Made by a program: the position numbers and the translations under genes. From Haloarcula vallismortis ATCC 29715 (GTDB lineage: Archaea; Halobacteriota; Halobacteria; Halobacteriales; Haloarculaceae): a stretch of DNA of 64,000 bases. Positions 23,170 to 32,251 of this stretch are shown piece by piece. Positions within the stretch are counted from its first letter, which is position 1; every line of letters starts with the position of its first letter. The notes beneath the pieces are model-generated. The model had not been told where the DNA came from. It did no database searches and worked only from the letters and a program-made list of their open reading frames with translations. The stretch spans positions 434,001 through 498,000 of the forward strand of contig NZ_AOLQ01000069.1 in NCBI RefSeq assembly GCF_000337775.1. The letters are read 5' to 3'.

Positions 23170-25488
23170 TCAGAACTGCGCTGGCCGCACTCGATAGATG
23201 GTAACGCCGTCGGTCTGCTTTGCCACGGTCACGCCCTGTAGCTGGTCGACAGTCACGTCACCGTAACGGGCCCGCTCGGCGGGACCGACGTAGATGTAGC
23301 GCACGTCGTACGCTTCGAGGAGCTGGCGCTGTTCGGTGGTATCTCCGGTGTAGATCGTCTCCACGTCATCCACGCGGCGGTCGTACACGGTGTCGTTGCG
23401 GTACTGTGCCTCGTGAGTCCACCCTGCAACGGTCGGCAGCCCGGTCAGGCTCGATGGCGCGCTTGCGCCCTTGCCCTCGCTGGCGTCCCACTCGTAGTCC
23501 GCCGGGGCGGCCGTGACGACGGTCGGCCGACCCTCAGTGTTGTCGTTGAGCCACCGGATCGCCTCGGCCTCCTCGGGATGGTTGTCGTCGAGGTACGACA
23601 GCCCATCCAGCGTCGGGTCGCCGGCGTACTCGACGTGGTTCGAGAGTGCGAACACGCCGTACAGCGACGCCGAACAGACCAGCAGAGCGACGAACGCCCG
23701 GACAGCGATGTTGGTCCACGCTCGCGCCCGTTCGTCGGCCGGCCGCCAGCGGGTGAGCAGCCACGCCAGCACGGGGCCGGCAGCGACTCCCCAGAGTACC
23801 CACACCTGCATGTACGTCTTGAAGACCGTGTTCATCCGGCCGATGTTCTCCCTGACGAAGACGAACTCGACTAGCAGGACCAAGCCCGTCCCGGCGAGTA
23901 TCAGCACCGCCTCGAAGCCGACGGGCCGGTCGCCGCCGTCAGCGAGCGCCGGGACCGCGTCGACGGTGCGGTCTATCGTCGGCGAGCGAGCGAACAACCA
24001 CGCGCCGACCAGCAGGGGCCCGAGCAGGCCGACCGCCGCGATATCAACTGTGGCCGCGAGCGCTGCCGTCCCGACGGCAACGAGGCCGACGATGCGGGCC
24101 GTCCGCTGCTCGACGGCACGCCCGGCCTGTGCGTACAGATACAGCCAGAACGGAGCGACGAACAGGCCGTGGACGGCCAGCAACTCCAACAGCGAGGTCC
24201 GGTCGGGTAACATCGCTATCTCCCGTCCGCTCGCCGGGCCGAGCCAGAACGGGAGCGACCAGAGCAATCCAAGCACCAGAACGACAGCAGCAACGACCAA
24301 CCCCATTCCGACCCTGACACCTTCCTGCCCCGGTCCGTTCAGTCGGAGTCGCTGCCCGGCGTTCCTCGGCAGGAGCGTCGTCGGGTCAGCCGGCGCGACA
24401 GTGACCGTCAGCAGGGCCAGCCCGCCCATCGACGGGAACGACCACGTGTTCGTCACGGCCATGATGCCGGCGACGGCTGGTAACGCACCGAACAGCAGCG
24501 CGAGTCGTCGTCGGCGTTCGGCGGCCGGCGTCTGGTAGTAGCTGAAACAGAGCGCGGCGGCCAGCAACAGGAAGCCCGTACTCATCATGTGAGCGTGCAT
24601 ATCCCCGTTGAGCCAGGCGAACAGCGGAAACTCGTCGATGACCAGCGCGGCACCGGGTTCGTATGTGCCGAAATCAGACGCCGTGTCTTCGATGACGCGG
24701 CTCGCGTCCCAGTAGCTGAACGAGTCTGGCCCCGCTGCGAGCCCTTTCAATTCGTAGCCGGCCCGCTCAGCAACTGTCTGGCTCAGCCCGCCGGGCAGGA
24801 GCCAGACGACGAACTTGGCTGGCGTCGATAGGTTACTGGCAAAGCCGATACAGAACGCTGTGAGACCGGCGGCCAGTCGTCGCGGGAGGCCGCGTTCGCT
24901 CGCGACAGCGCCCGCCAGTCCGTATGCTGCCGTGACCAGCGTGGCATAAAAGCCTGCCAGCGCGAGATTGTACGCGAACTGGCCTGCTGTCCCCGTTATT
25001 CTGGTGAGAATTGCCGCAATGAGATGCCCGCCGTAGTAGTACGCGACCGGTTCGCCGGCGAACCACATGTCCTCTAGCGGGAGGCTGTCGGCCCGCACGA
25101 GTGACTGCAACAGCCCGAAATCGAGGAACTTCTCGCCGCCGATGGGAACGATTGCCGGGTCGAGCGCTCGGATGCCGACGACAAACAGAAACGCGACCGT
25201 GAACACGCCGGCTGTTTCGGCATACACTCGCGGGTCGGGTGCGCTGTCGACCCGCCAGACAGCTACTGTACTCGTTGCGAGAACAGCGATGCCAAGCCAG
25301 ATGCCAAGCGTCAGCGAAAGGCGACCGACGAAGTAGGTGACCAACCACAGTACCGAGACGGCCACCGGGACGCCGAAGGCGAGCCCGCGGTCGGCAAAGC
25401 GGGGGAACAGCAGCCCCGCGACGGTCCCACCAGCATATAGCAACAGCAAGTAGAGGGCGAGCCAAGTGGCAAGGAGCCCGTATTCCAT
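23170..25488 (-). CDS. DUF2298 (YYY domain) membrane protein, GT-C-like
   Basis: A 772-aa protein with about sixteen to eighteen membrane segments and a soluble C-terminal domain (~640-772). It carries the family signature MWFAGEPVAYYYGGHL near residues 140-155, for which the YYY family is named. The first extracellular loop (GGEKFLDFGLLQSL) resembles GT-C glycosyltransferases, which use polyprenyl-phosphate sugars. The likely role is in surface glycan synthesis; the substrate is not evident. TATA-like CGTATAGG lies about 27 bases upstream. It is divergent from the GT2 gene, which suggests shared function. Confidence 0.88.
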   Translation of the reverse strand: MEYGLLATWLALYLLLLYAGGTVAGLLFPRFADRGLAFGVPVAVSVLWLVTYFVGRLSLTLGIWLGIAVLATSTVAVWRVDSAPDPRVYAETAGVFTVAFLFVVGIRALDPAIVPIGGEKFLDFGLLQSLVRADSLPLEDMWFAGEPVAYYYGGHLIAAILTRITGTAGQFAYNLALAGFYATLVTAAYGLAGAVASERGLPRRLAAGLTAFCIGFASNLSTPAKFVVWLLPGGLSQTVAERAGYELKGLAAGPDSFSYWDASRVIEDTASDFGTYEPGAALVIDEFPLFAWLNGDMHAHMMSTGFLLLAAALCFSYYQTPAAERRRRLALLFGALPAVAGIMAVTNTWSFPSMGGLALLTVTVAPADPTTLLPRNAGQRLRLNGPGQEGVRVGMGLVVAAVVLVLGLLWSLPFWLGPASGREIAMLPDRTSLLELLAVHGLFVAPFWLYLYAQAGRAVEQRTARIVGLVAVGTAALAATVDIAAVGLLGPLLVGAWLFARSPTIDRTVDAVPALADGGDRPVGFEAVLILAGTGLVLLVEFVFVRENIGRMNTVFKTYMQVWVLWGVAAGPVLAWLLTRWRPADERARAWTNIAVRAFVALLVCSASLYGVFALSNHVEYAGDPTLDGLSYLDDNHPEEAEAIRWLNDNTEGRPTVVTAAPADYEWDASEGKGASAPSSLTGLPTVAGWTHEAQYRNDTVYDRRVDDVETIYTGDTTEQRQLLEAYDVRYIYVGPAERARYGDVTVDQLQGVTVAKQTDGVTIYRVRPAQF

Positions 25489-25605
25489 CAGTAGTGGGAC
25501 CGCTTCGCTGGCCTATACGTTTTTTCGTTGCTCTCGAATTTATCGCCCAACTAGAGACCGGTAGCTTCGAACTGTTTTTAGTTCCGCCTGTCCCACTATT
25601 CGGCA

Positions 25606-26373
25606 ATGTCGCGTTCCGTCGGGGTAGTTCTCCCCGCCTACCGTCCCGACACAGAGCAGCTCGGGACCTATATCGCCGCTATCGACGATACCCTCGAACC
25701 GCAGACGATAGTCGTTGAACTCGATGCACCCCGGGACGGCGTTCCCGCACAGCTCCGCTCGCTCCCAGTCGAAGTCCACACCGTGCCCTATCGCCGCGGT
25801 AAGGGTGCAGCCATCACTTCCGGGTTCGAGCGGATGGAGACCGACGTGCTGGCCTTTGTTGACGCCGATGGATCGACACCGGTCCGCTCGCTCGAACGGA
25901 TACTGGACCCGGTTACCGACAGCCGAACGGACCTCGCTGTGGGCTCCCGCCGCCATCCGGACGCCACGGTCGCCACCCACCAGACGTTCGCCCGGCGGTT
26001 CCTCGGCGACGGCTTTGCGTGGCTCGCCGGCCAGTTGCTCGATACGCGGCTGTATGACTACCAGTGCGGTGCAAAAGCAATCGACGCGGCCGCCTGGGAG
26101 CGCGTCCGCGACCATCTGTACGAACCCGGCTTCGCGTGGGACGTCGAACTGATAGCTATCACCGCGGCACTGGACCTGTGTATCGAGGAGGTCCCCATCG
26201 AGTGGGAAGACAAGCCCGGCTCGACGGTGTCACCGATACGAACGTCGATAGACCTGCTTGAGGCAGTGCTGACGGCTCGCCACCGGTCGAAGCAACTGCG
26301 CGATGATCGCTTCCATACAGCTCTGGCGGAGCATCTCGACGACCCAACTGCACTTATCGAGAAAGAGCGATGA
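25606..26373 (+). CDS. Family 2 glycosyltransferase, dolichyl-phosphate-sugar synthase type
   Basis: A 255-aa GT-A glycosyltransferase. The N-terminus VGVVLPAYRPD begins the nucleotide-sugar fold, RGKGAAITSGF is the acceptor-side loop and the metal-binding DxD is DADGS (VDADGS). YQCGAKAIDAAAW resembles the dolichyl-phosphate mannose/glucose synthase group. It would transfer a sugar from a nucleotide donor to dolichol phosphate on the cytoplasmic face. It overlaps the GtrA gene by four bases (ATGA), as in many bacterial and archaeal GT2-GtrA pairs. TATA-like TTTTTAG lies about 30 bases upstream. Confidence 0.9.
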   Translation: MSRSVGVVLPAYRPDTEQLGTYIAAIDDTLEPQTIVVELDAPRDGVPAQLRSLPVEVHTVPYRRGKGAAITSGFERMETDVLAFVDADGSTPVRSLERILDPVTDSRTDLAVGSRRHPDATVATHQTFARRFLGDGFAWLAGQLLDTRLYDYQCGAKAIDAAAWERVRDHLYEPGFAWDVELIAITAALDLCIEEVPIEWEDKPGSTVSPIRTSIDLLEAVLTARHRSKQLRDDRFHTALAEHLDDPTALIEKER

Positions 26374-26855
26374 TAGATATCGAACAGCAGGTTCGACGCA
26401 TCGTTCCCGACCGGTTCGAGTCGCTCGTGTCGGGCGTCCGGTTCGGTCAGTTCGTCTCCGTCGGCGTCGTCGGCGCGATCAGCGACAATACGGTCCTCGC
26501 CGTGCTTGGCCTGGCCTTCGGTGTCAGCGACATGTGGGCTAAAGCTGTCGGCGTTGAGACGGCGATTCTCGTGATGTTTCTGGTCAACGAACACTGGACG
26601 TTCGCCGGCCAGGGTGACACCGGCCGCCGTTCGTTTGCCATGCGACTCGGAAAATCACATCTGGTCCGGTCCGGCGGCGTCACGGTACAGCTCGCCGTCT
26701 ACTGGCTACTCACGCAGTGGCTGACGGTTGAACTTCTCGTCGCCGGGACGGATCTGTGGTTCATCGCCGCGAGCCCGCTCGCCATTGGAGTCGCGATGCT
26801 GGTCAACTACGTCGCCGAGAGCATCTTCACGTGGCAGGTCCACGCGGACGGGTGA
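26370..26855 (+). CDS. GtrA-family membrane protein
   Basis: A 161-aa protein with four membrane helices (about 22-45, 55-72, 100-125, 133-155). GQFVSVGVVGAISDN opens the GtrA signature and FLVNEHWTF is the conserved loop. GtrA proteins are thought to translocate polyprenyl-phosphate-linked sugars, or help do so. Translationally coupled to the GT2 gene, so the pair probably makes and flips one dolichol-linked sugar. Confidence 0.9.
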   Translation: MIDIEQQVRRIVPDRFESLVSGVRFGQFVSVGVVGAISDNTVLAVLGLAFGVSDMWAKAVGVETAILVMFLVNEHWTFAGQGDTGRRSFAMRLGKSHLVRSGGVTVQLAVYWLLTQWLTVELLVAGTDLWFIAASPLAIGVAMLVNYVAESIFTWQVHADG

Positions 26856-26897
26856 ACGTAGCGCGTTACTAACTCACGGACGGCACTCGAATCACAA

Positions 26898-26907
26898 CCC
26901 TTAATGA
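26898..26907 (+). promoter_or_regulatory. TATA-like element of the initiator tRNA gene
   Basis: CCCTTAATGA lies 23-32 bases before the first base of the tRNA, the position expected for an archaeal tRNA promoter. Confidence 0.5.
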
Positions 26908-26929
26908 GGGGACCGGACTACGAGATAGT

Positions 26930-27004
26930 AGCGGGATGGGATAGCCAGGAGATTCCGGCGGGCTCATAACCCGCAGATCGGTAGTTCAAATCTACCTCCC
27001 GCTA
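26930..27004 (+). tRNA. Initiator tRNA-Met (CAT)
   Basis: A complete cloverleaf of 75 bases without an intron and without an encoded CCA. The acceptor stem AGCGGGA/TCCCGCT begins with the A1-U72 pair, and the anticodon stem GCGGG/CCCGC has three G-C pairs below loop CTCATAA; both mark archaeal initiator tRNA. The T arm is GGTAG-TTCAAAT-CTACC, with TTCA in place of the usual TTCG. The T-arm and 3' acceptor sequence are copied at 27129-27151. Confidence 0.96.
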
Positions 27005-27078
27005 TCATTTTGCTGAACTCACTCCTCCAGTGAGGCGTTTTATCGCCGAGCGATGCTGAGGTCGGCAATCATAGTCCA

Positions 27079-27151
27079 GTAGATTTGAACGAGACAAGTC
27101 GCGCGCAGCGAAGCGAGCACGTCTTGACGTAGTTCAAATCTACCTCTCGCT
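27079..27151. repeat. Copies of the tRNA 3' end: one inverted, one direct
   Basis: 27129-27151 repeats tRNA bases 26981-27003 with one mismatch in 23 (27147). An inverted copy of the 12-base core lies at 27079-27090 (GTAGATTTGAAC), so the two can pair as a hairpin around a 38-base loop. Such a 3'-end duplication is typical of att sites left by elements integrating into tRNA genes. No integrase remains, and the space between the tRNA and the direct copy is only 125 bases. Confidence 0.65.
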
Positions 27152-27191
27152 GTGTTCTCTCGCGCTACAGACTGCTTGAGCCTGTTCACTG

Positions 27192-27656
27192 CTAGTGCTC
27201 ACTATTGTACCCGTCTCTGGCCGCTGTGAGTGTTCGATACAGCGCGGCGACCACCGCCGCGACCAGCAGCACGCCAAGGATCTGTGCCGGCGTGTTCTGT
27301 GTCTCGAATGCCCACGGGAGCGACAGCGCAAGAAACCGGACAGAGACGATAACTCCGGCGAGTGTCGTGACGGTGACCAACAGATACCGGGCAGCACGCT
27401 GAAATGAGCCGCCGCGATCCATCGCTTCGAGCCCGTGTCGCTGTACCATCGCCCCCTCCAGCGCCAGCCAGAGTGCCAGCAGTGCGGCCACGCTGAAGCC
27501 GATGGTTCCAAGTGCGTCCGGAATCGCAATTCCTATTGGATCAGCGACAATTCTGCCTGCGAGGACGAGTAGCCCGAGTGTCAGTGGCCCAAGCAAGACG
27601 AGTGAACTAAACAGTGCGGCGAAATCCTTTGTGAGGGACCGAATAGAGGAGGACAC
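27192..27656 (-). CDS. Four-helix membrane protein, 154 aa
   Basis: Four hydrophobic segments near residues 13-35, 45-68, 88-110 and 122-142, with short loops and a basic segment in the middle (ALEGAMVQRHGLEAMDRGG). No family is recognised. It lies just beyond the duplicated tRNA end and 93 bases from the purine phosphoribosyltransferase gene on the same strand. The codon bias and hydrophobic periodicity support a real gene. Confidence 0.68.
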   Translation of the reverse strand: MSSSIRSLTKDFAALFSSLVLLGPLTLGLLVLAGRIVADPIGIAIPDALGTIGFSVAALLALWLALEGAMVQRHGLEAMDRGGSFQRAARYLLVTVTTLAGVIVSVRFLALSLPWAFETQNTPAQILGVLLVAAVVAALYRTLTAARDGYNSEH

Positions 27657-27749
27657 AACAGTCAGTATCAGCTCAGTTTTTTGTAAGCCTACTGGTGACT
27701 ATTGGCTGCTCGCCTGCGACTCGCTACAGAAACCGTATCAACAGCTGCT

Positions 27750-28319
27750 CTAGTCGTCGCCGTGCTCGTCGACGATAGTGACTTCGCCGTCGATGACCTG
27801 AACGTTGATCAGCGTCTTGGCGTCGTATCCCGCTTCGTCGAGCTTGTTCGTCCCGTCGGCTTTCTTGATGACACAGACGATGTCGCGGATGTCCGCACCG
27901 ATGTCTTCGAGCGCGCCCGTGAGCCCGGCCAGCGTCCCGCCGGTCGAGAGCACGTCGTCGAGGACGAGCACTTGGTCGCCCTCGTACACGTCGTTGACGT
28001 ACATCTCGCTCTCGGAGTAGCCGGTCACCTGAGACAGTGACACCTCCCCGTCAAGCCCGTACTGGCGCTTACGGACGACGACGAGCGGGATATCGGTCAT
28101 CAGCGAGACAGCTGTCGAAATATGGATACCCATCGCCGCTGGTGTGACGATCTTGTCGACGTCGTCGAGTTCTGCCTTCCGGATGATCTTGATGACGATT
28201 TCGCGCAGAAGTTCCGGTCGAAGCATCGGGACCCCGTCGCTGATGGGGTGGACGAAGTAGTGATAGCCTTCCTTCTCGATAATTGGCGCTTCGAGTAGGG
28301 ACTTCTTGAGTCGGTCCAT
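27750..28319 (-). CDS. hpt: Hypoxanthine/guanine phosphoribosyltransferase-like protein
   Basis: Purine salvage enzyme family, 189 aa, transferring phosphoribose from PRPP to a purine base. The PRPP-binding loop is [17 protein letters not shown] (residues ~116-132), and the N-terminal segment [15 protein letters not shown] is typical of the archaeal Hpt/Apt-like group. Haloarchaeal members are annotated as HGPRTase-like; adenine specificity cannot be excluded from sequence. ATG 28319 fits the family N-terminus ([14 protein letters not shown]). It sits 44 bases after the large membrane protein gene. Confidence 0.9.
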   Translation of the reverse strand: MDRLKKSLLEAPIIEKEGYHYFVHPISDGVPMLRPELLREIVIKIIRKAELDDVDKIVTPAAMGIHISTAVSLMTDIPLVVVRKRQYGLDGEVSLSQVTGYSESEMYVNDVYEGDQVLVLDDVLSTGGTLAGLTGALEDIGADIRDIVCVIKKADGTNKLDEAGYDAKTLINVQVIDGEVTIVDEHGDD

Positions 28320-28363
28320 GCCGTCGGTACTACAAGCCCGTACTAAAATTCTCCGTCACCGAC

Positions 28364-30259
28364 TCAGTAAAGTGTCAGCAACTCACCGAGTGCTCGAACC
28401 ATCGGCAGGAGGTGTGCATCACCCAGTGCGTAGTACTCGACGGTAGTTAGGAGGAGAAACACAGCCGCTACGCCCGTTGTAGCACTGAGAAGTACTGCAC
28501 CGACCTGCCCGAATCGCCCTCTAGAGCGCCCACTCAGCGCCCAGATACCGAGTGGGACAGCGGCTCCAAGCGCGAGCAGCGCGTGCAGTTGGAACGCTTC
28601 GCCGATGCCGTTCACCGTCAGCGCGACAAACACTACGGTCACCTGCCCGCCGATCAACACTGTCCCCGCGACCGTCCAGAGGAACATATGCCAGTGATCC
28701 GCGAGGGTCTGGCGTACCGCTGGAAGCCGTACAAGCAGATACACGCCGAGTGGATAGAGCGGGAACAGATACCGGGCAGTCACCTGTGCGTGCAGTGGCA
28801 AGCGGCTGGCGTACAGCAGGACGACGCCGGCAAACGCCGTTATGGTAAACGCGTCCACGACACGGTCGGCACTGAGTGTCCGGTCAGCCATCGACGATGG
28901 CAAACGCAATCGTCCGACGACTGGGAGTGCGCCGAGCATCGCAACGAGCACTGGGGCGGATTCGAGCAGCGAGAGATTGACGGACTCCTCGCCGCCGATG
29001 TCGAGCGCACCGCTTGCGCTTCCTGACCGCATGAAGGCGTGATACACGTCATCTGGTTGCTGTTGGAGCGCTTTGAATCCTGAAACGAGTTCACTACCCA
29101 GTAACAGCAGTGGACGCATTCCGCTCTCGATGACCCCGAGCAGAGGTGCCAGCGGCGTGCGGAGTCCGCCGGACCCACCGCCACCGCCGTTACTGCCGCC
29201 ACCGCTCGCAGTGTTGCCGCCGAGGGAACCACCTCCAGAGAGCAATCTCGGGGGCTTGACCGGAGACCCTGAAATAGCGATATTTGTGATAATGAACGGC
29301 AGCAGGGAGAGGCCGAAGACGACGCCGATACGAACGAGCGTCCGTGGACTGTTGTCCGGTGCCGTCGGGATATCGACCAGCGCCAGGGAGACACAGAGCA
29401 GGAGCGCTTCTGGAGCGTGTACCCACGCGTACAATCCCACCAGCGCGTATGATAGCGCACGGAAGGTCTGTCGCTGTGCGATAACTGCCCCGTCTGCTGG
29501 CTTGCGGCTCCGATAGAGGCAGTACGCGATGCAGACGACCACAGTCCCGGTGACGGCGTGGCGCTTCGGTACGGCTGCCCAGAAGGCCAGCGGTGTCCCG
29601 GCTGTGAGCACGACGGTACTCAGGATCCCTACCCGACGTGTTTGTATCCGGCTGAGGAGCCGGTAGAGAACCACCGGCGTGAACGCTGCAATGAGGAGAT
29701 GCGTCAACTGCAGCGCGTACAGATGCGTTCGACCGGCGTCGAGTGGCTGTGCCAGCGCGACATTCAGCCCGAACAGTCCAAGAACGGCGACGGTGCCGCT
29801 GTAGAGAATCCAGTCACCATCGGTGTAGTAACTGCACTGGACTACCAGCGCCAATAGCGCGAGCGACCAGAGTGCGACCAGCGCAATGCGGAGCTCGACG
29901 ACGGCACTGAGCAGATCGAGCGCAAACACGAGCGGCAGCGAGAGCACGATGACGCCGTAGTTTCGCGCGTACCACTGGCCGCCATACCTGTTCGCCCCCG
30001 GCGTCTCTAGTCCGGGGCCGTAGGCAGCTTCAGTCATCGCTAGCTGTCCGTTCGAAAGGCTGTACAGCCCATTCGCCAGCGTGTAGGAATCGTTTATCAG
30101 GAACGCTGTCCGCCACACCAGCCCGAACAGTACGACCGTCGCGAGAAACACAGTCAGCCCAAGCCGGTCGCCAAACAGCACAGCGTACGCCGTCTCGCGG
30201 GTGTTTGCGAGTGCGGGCGTCCGTTGTCGGAGACGTCCGACGAACTCCGTCGCCGTCAT
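28364..30259 (-). CDS. Polytopic membrane protein with Gly-rich loop (GT-C-like)
   Basis: A 631-aa protein with about twelve membrane segments. The large first loop (INDSYTLANGLYSLSNGQLAM) resembles the acidic first loop of GT-C glycosyltransferases, but no DxD-type motif is certain. An unusual Gly/Ser-rich, low-complexity stretch interrupts the middle (residues ~345-370, with runs such as GGGSNGGGGGSGG), which is probably an exposed linker. It overlaps the upstream secreted-type protein gene by four bases (ATGA), so the two are coupled. The role is inferred as cell-surface related only. Confidence 0.75.
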   Translation of the reverse strand: MTATEFVGRLRQRTPALANTRETAYAVLFGDRLGLTVFLATVVLFGLVWRTAFLINDSYTLANGLYSLSNGQLAMTEAAYGPGLETPGANRYGGQWYARNYGVIVLSLPLVFALDLLSAVVELRIALVALWSLALLALVVQCSYYTDGDWILYSGTVAVLGLFGLNVALAQPLDAGRTHLYALQLTHLLIAAFTPVVLYRLLSRIQTRRVGILSTVVLTAGTPLAFWAAVPKRHAVTGTVVVCIAYCLYRSRKPADGAVIAQRQTFRALSYALVGLYAWVHAPEALLLCVSLALVDIPTAPDNSPRTLVRIGVVFGLSLLPFIITNIAISGSPVKPPRLLSGGGSLGGNTASGGGSNGGGGGSGGLRTPLAPLLGVIESGMRPLLLLGSELVSGFKALQQQPDDVYHAFMRSGSASGALDIGGEESVNLSLLESAPVLVAMLGALPVVGRLRLPSSMADRTLSADRVVDAFTITAFAGVVLLYASRLPLHAQVTARYLFPLYPLGVYLLVRLPAVRQTLADHWHMFLWTVAGTVLIGGQVTVVFVALTVNGIGEAFQLHALLALGAAVPLGIWALSGRSRGRFGQVGAVLLSATTGVAAVFLLLTTVEYYALGDAHLLPMVRALGELLTLY

Positions 30260-30744
30260 TCGACCACCGATATCGTGACGTTGCGCGTCGCCACCACGCC
30301 GTGGCCTGACCCGTCGCGCTTGCTCACCGTCACCGTGCCGTTGTACTGCTCGCGTTCGATCTCTCCGTCGGTGAACGTGTCCGACGCCAGCGTTAGTTCG
30401 TAGGCGTCACAGGTCGAGTCGTCCAGAAAATGGTTCGTCGTCCGTGAGTAACCGAGTTCGTCGATTGTGAGTTCGTAGACGAGTGTCGGCCGTCCGGTCA
30501 GATTCGAGAAGTGGACGTGGGCCGGCGGCGCGTCGAGATAGTAGCTTGCCGCGCCGTAGGACCCCTTCTCAAGCGTTACCTTCTCGGGCATTTCGACCTC
30601 CGAAACCGTGACGTTGCCCGATTCGAGCGCTACTGGTTCTGGTTCCGTTGCTAGCGTGACCCCGGGGGCGAGCGGGCCGGAAAGGAGTGTGACGCCAACA
30701 ATGAGGGTAGACACAGCGACAACAACACTTCGCGTTCTCTCCAT
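30256..30744 (-). CDS. Signal-anchored extracytoplasmic protein, 162 aa
   Basis: From ATG 30744 the protein has a positively charged start (MERTRSVVV), one hydrophobic segment (~7-30) ending near ALAPG-type residues, and a Thr/Glu-rich, beta-strand-like domain outside (TVSEVEMPEKVTLEKGSY). It would sit on the outer face of the membrane or be secreted. The two Cys-poor repeats NVTVSE and NVTISVVE are possible N-glycosylation sites. It is coupled to the 631-aa membrane protein. The longer frame to 30930 is rejected because it removes the signal from the N-terminus. Confidence 0.72.
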   Translation of the reverse strand: MERTRSVVVAVSTLIVGVTLLSGPLAPGVTLATEPEPVALESGNVTVSEVEMPEKVTLEKGSYGAASYYLDAPPAHVHFSNLTGRPTLVYELTIDELGYSRTTNHFLDDSTCDAYELTLASDTFTDGEIEREQYNGTVTVSKRDGSGHGVVATRNVTISVVE

Positions 30745-30832
30745 CAATACTGGTGTCTGGATACCTAGAAATAAAAACATCATGCTGGACTGCTGTCGCT
30801 CAGGTGCTGAAAAATCGAAAAGTAAGATTTGA

Positions 30833-31294
30833 TTACGCGTCTGGACCGGTGTCTTGTGCGAGCGTTGCAGAGGTATCGCCCTCAATCGGCTCGTAGACGA
30901 CACGGAGATCATACCCTGAACCTGCATCAACAGTAATGGACTGGCCTGCAGAAATCTCGGACGTTGTACCTGGTGATGGTGAGGTTGTATCGACTGAATC
31001 CCAACTACCGGAACTGCTCACAGAGCCACTCCCAAAGTCACCACGTACAAAGAGCTCCTGTGCTTCAATAGGATCCCCGCCGTCATGCGTTATAGTTAAT
31101 TCTCCCGGGGAGCTACTACCATCATAATCCCATGAGAAACTAGCCTGCGGCGTGGCCTGCTGTGCCTGGTCACCGAGACCAAGCACGAAGGAGGCGATTA
31201 CTGCGGCCAGAATGACCGTAATTGCGACCATCAGGATGACCCCGATGACCGGCGACACTGCGTCGTCGTCGTGGATGAGTTGTTTGATATCCAT
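30833..31294 (-). CDS. Type IV pilin-like protein (archaeal, DUF1628-type) A
   Basis: A 153-aa pilin precursor. It begins MDIKQLIHDDDAVSPVIGV, a class III signal peptide with a cleavable polar stretch before the hydrophobic helix (VIGVILMVAITVILAAVIAS), as processed by the prepilin peptidase PibD. The rest is acidic, Ser/Thr-rich beta structure ending in TLAQDTGPDA. Such pilins assemble into adhesive surface fibres. The signal-peptide region is identical at 38 consecutive bases to that of the pilin at 32252. ATG 31294 is preferred over the GTG-type start upstream. Confidence 0.88.
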   Translation of the reverse strand: MDIKQLIHDDDAVSPVIGVILMVAITVILAAVIASFVLGLGDQAQQATPQASFSWDYDGSSSPGELTITHDGGDPIEAQELFVRGDFGSGSVSSSGSWDSVDTTSPSPGTTSEISAGQSITVDAGSGYDLRVVYEPIEGDTSATLAQDTGPDA

Positions 31295-31557
31295 GGTTTG
31301 TTCGGCGCACACCGCGAGCGTGACCCGAGTAGTTTCACCCTATACGCCGAAGGGTATTCTTACCGGCTCGCGGGGTGTGCTGCTTCAACCACATGAGAGG
31401 TACCCACTTATACACACAGCACGTTTTAGTCGTTCAACGTTGTCTTGAAACCCTTCAAGGCTGGCTGTACTGCCGAAATTGACATAGCCCCGTTTCAATA
31501 GTTCAGTAGTAAACGAGACAAACGAAAGCGGACAAGCTGTGAAACAAACTTCGTGAT
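31295..31557. other. 263-base gap upstream of pilin A
   Basis: No gene is seen in either strand. The AT-rich stretches TAAGAATACCC (about 31352-31362) and CACTTATACACACAG (about 31409-31423) could be promoter elements of pilin A. The remainder has no recognisable structure. Confidence 0.4.
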
Positions 31558-32139
31558 TCAGTCCTCGGACTCGGCTTCCTGTGCCACGTACTCGGTCAGT
31601 GTCATCTCACGACCGGCGTAGGTGTGATAGCCCGCGGAGACGCTGAGCACGACCGCGATCAGCGTGGTCCAGACCAGCGGCGGAATCACCGTGAACGGAT
31701 AGACGCCGACCCAGAGAATCGTTACAATGGATAGGCTGACCGCGCCGAGCGAGAGGTAGTACTCGCGCCACGGGAACTCGCTCCCGGGCACGATTTCGAG
31801 ATAGACGGTGAGTTCTTCCGTGTGTGCGGTCTTGGAGATTGTTCCGTTTTTGTCGTCGTAGTCGATAATACCCGTCTCATGCATCCGTGGGAGATGGGAC
31901 TGCTGTAACGTGGTGTAGACGCGCTTTCGCTGCGCGCTCGTGACATCGGTGTTCGGGCAGTCGTACTCCTGTGCCGCGACGTGTGACGCGAGGTCACCGA
32001 GCTGTACCGGTCCGTCGTGTTCCCGTAGATACTGGAGCGTGTACCGACGCCGCTCATTCTGCAGTACGTCGAATATTTCGCCTTTTGAAAGGTCAGCATC
32101 CATCTCTGTGGAGTCCGACCGTTCTACCTGCTTGCTCAT
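31558..32139 (-). CDS. DUF7344-like winged-helix membrane protein
   Basis: A 193-aa protein from ATG 32139. The cytoplasmic N-terminal winged-helix region (~20-110) reads SKGEIFDVLQNERRRYTLQYL, the haloarchaeal DUF7344 start, and continues through YTTLQQSHLPRMHETGIIDYDDKNG. Two C-terminal membrane helices (~128-150 and 155-175) anchor it. It is a candidate membrane-bound regulator lying between two pilin genes. GGAG sits eight bases before ATG 32139, supporting that start over the GTG at 32163. Confidence 0.8.
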   Translation of the reverse strand: MSKQVERSDSTEMDADLSKGEIFDVLQNERRRYTLQYLREHDGPVQLGDLASHVAAQEYDCPNTDVTSAQRKRVYTTLQQSHLPRMHETGIIDYDDKNGTISKTAHTEELTVYLEIVPGSEFPWREYYLSLGAVSLSIVTILWVGVYPFTVIPPLVWTTLIAVVLSVSAGYHTYAGREMTLTEYVAQEAESED

Positions 32140-32251
32140 ATCATGCTCTCCAATTTCCCCCACCCATCACAGGGAATACAGCGAACATCAGGGTGTCCAT
32201 CAGTTATAAACTCACGGGTTTCGATGCTGGAAAAAACGAGATACCGAGAGG

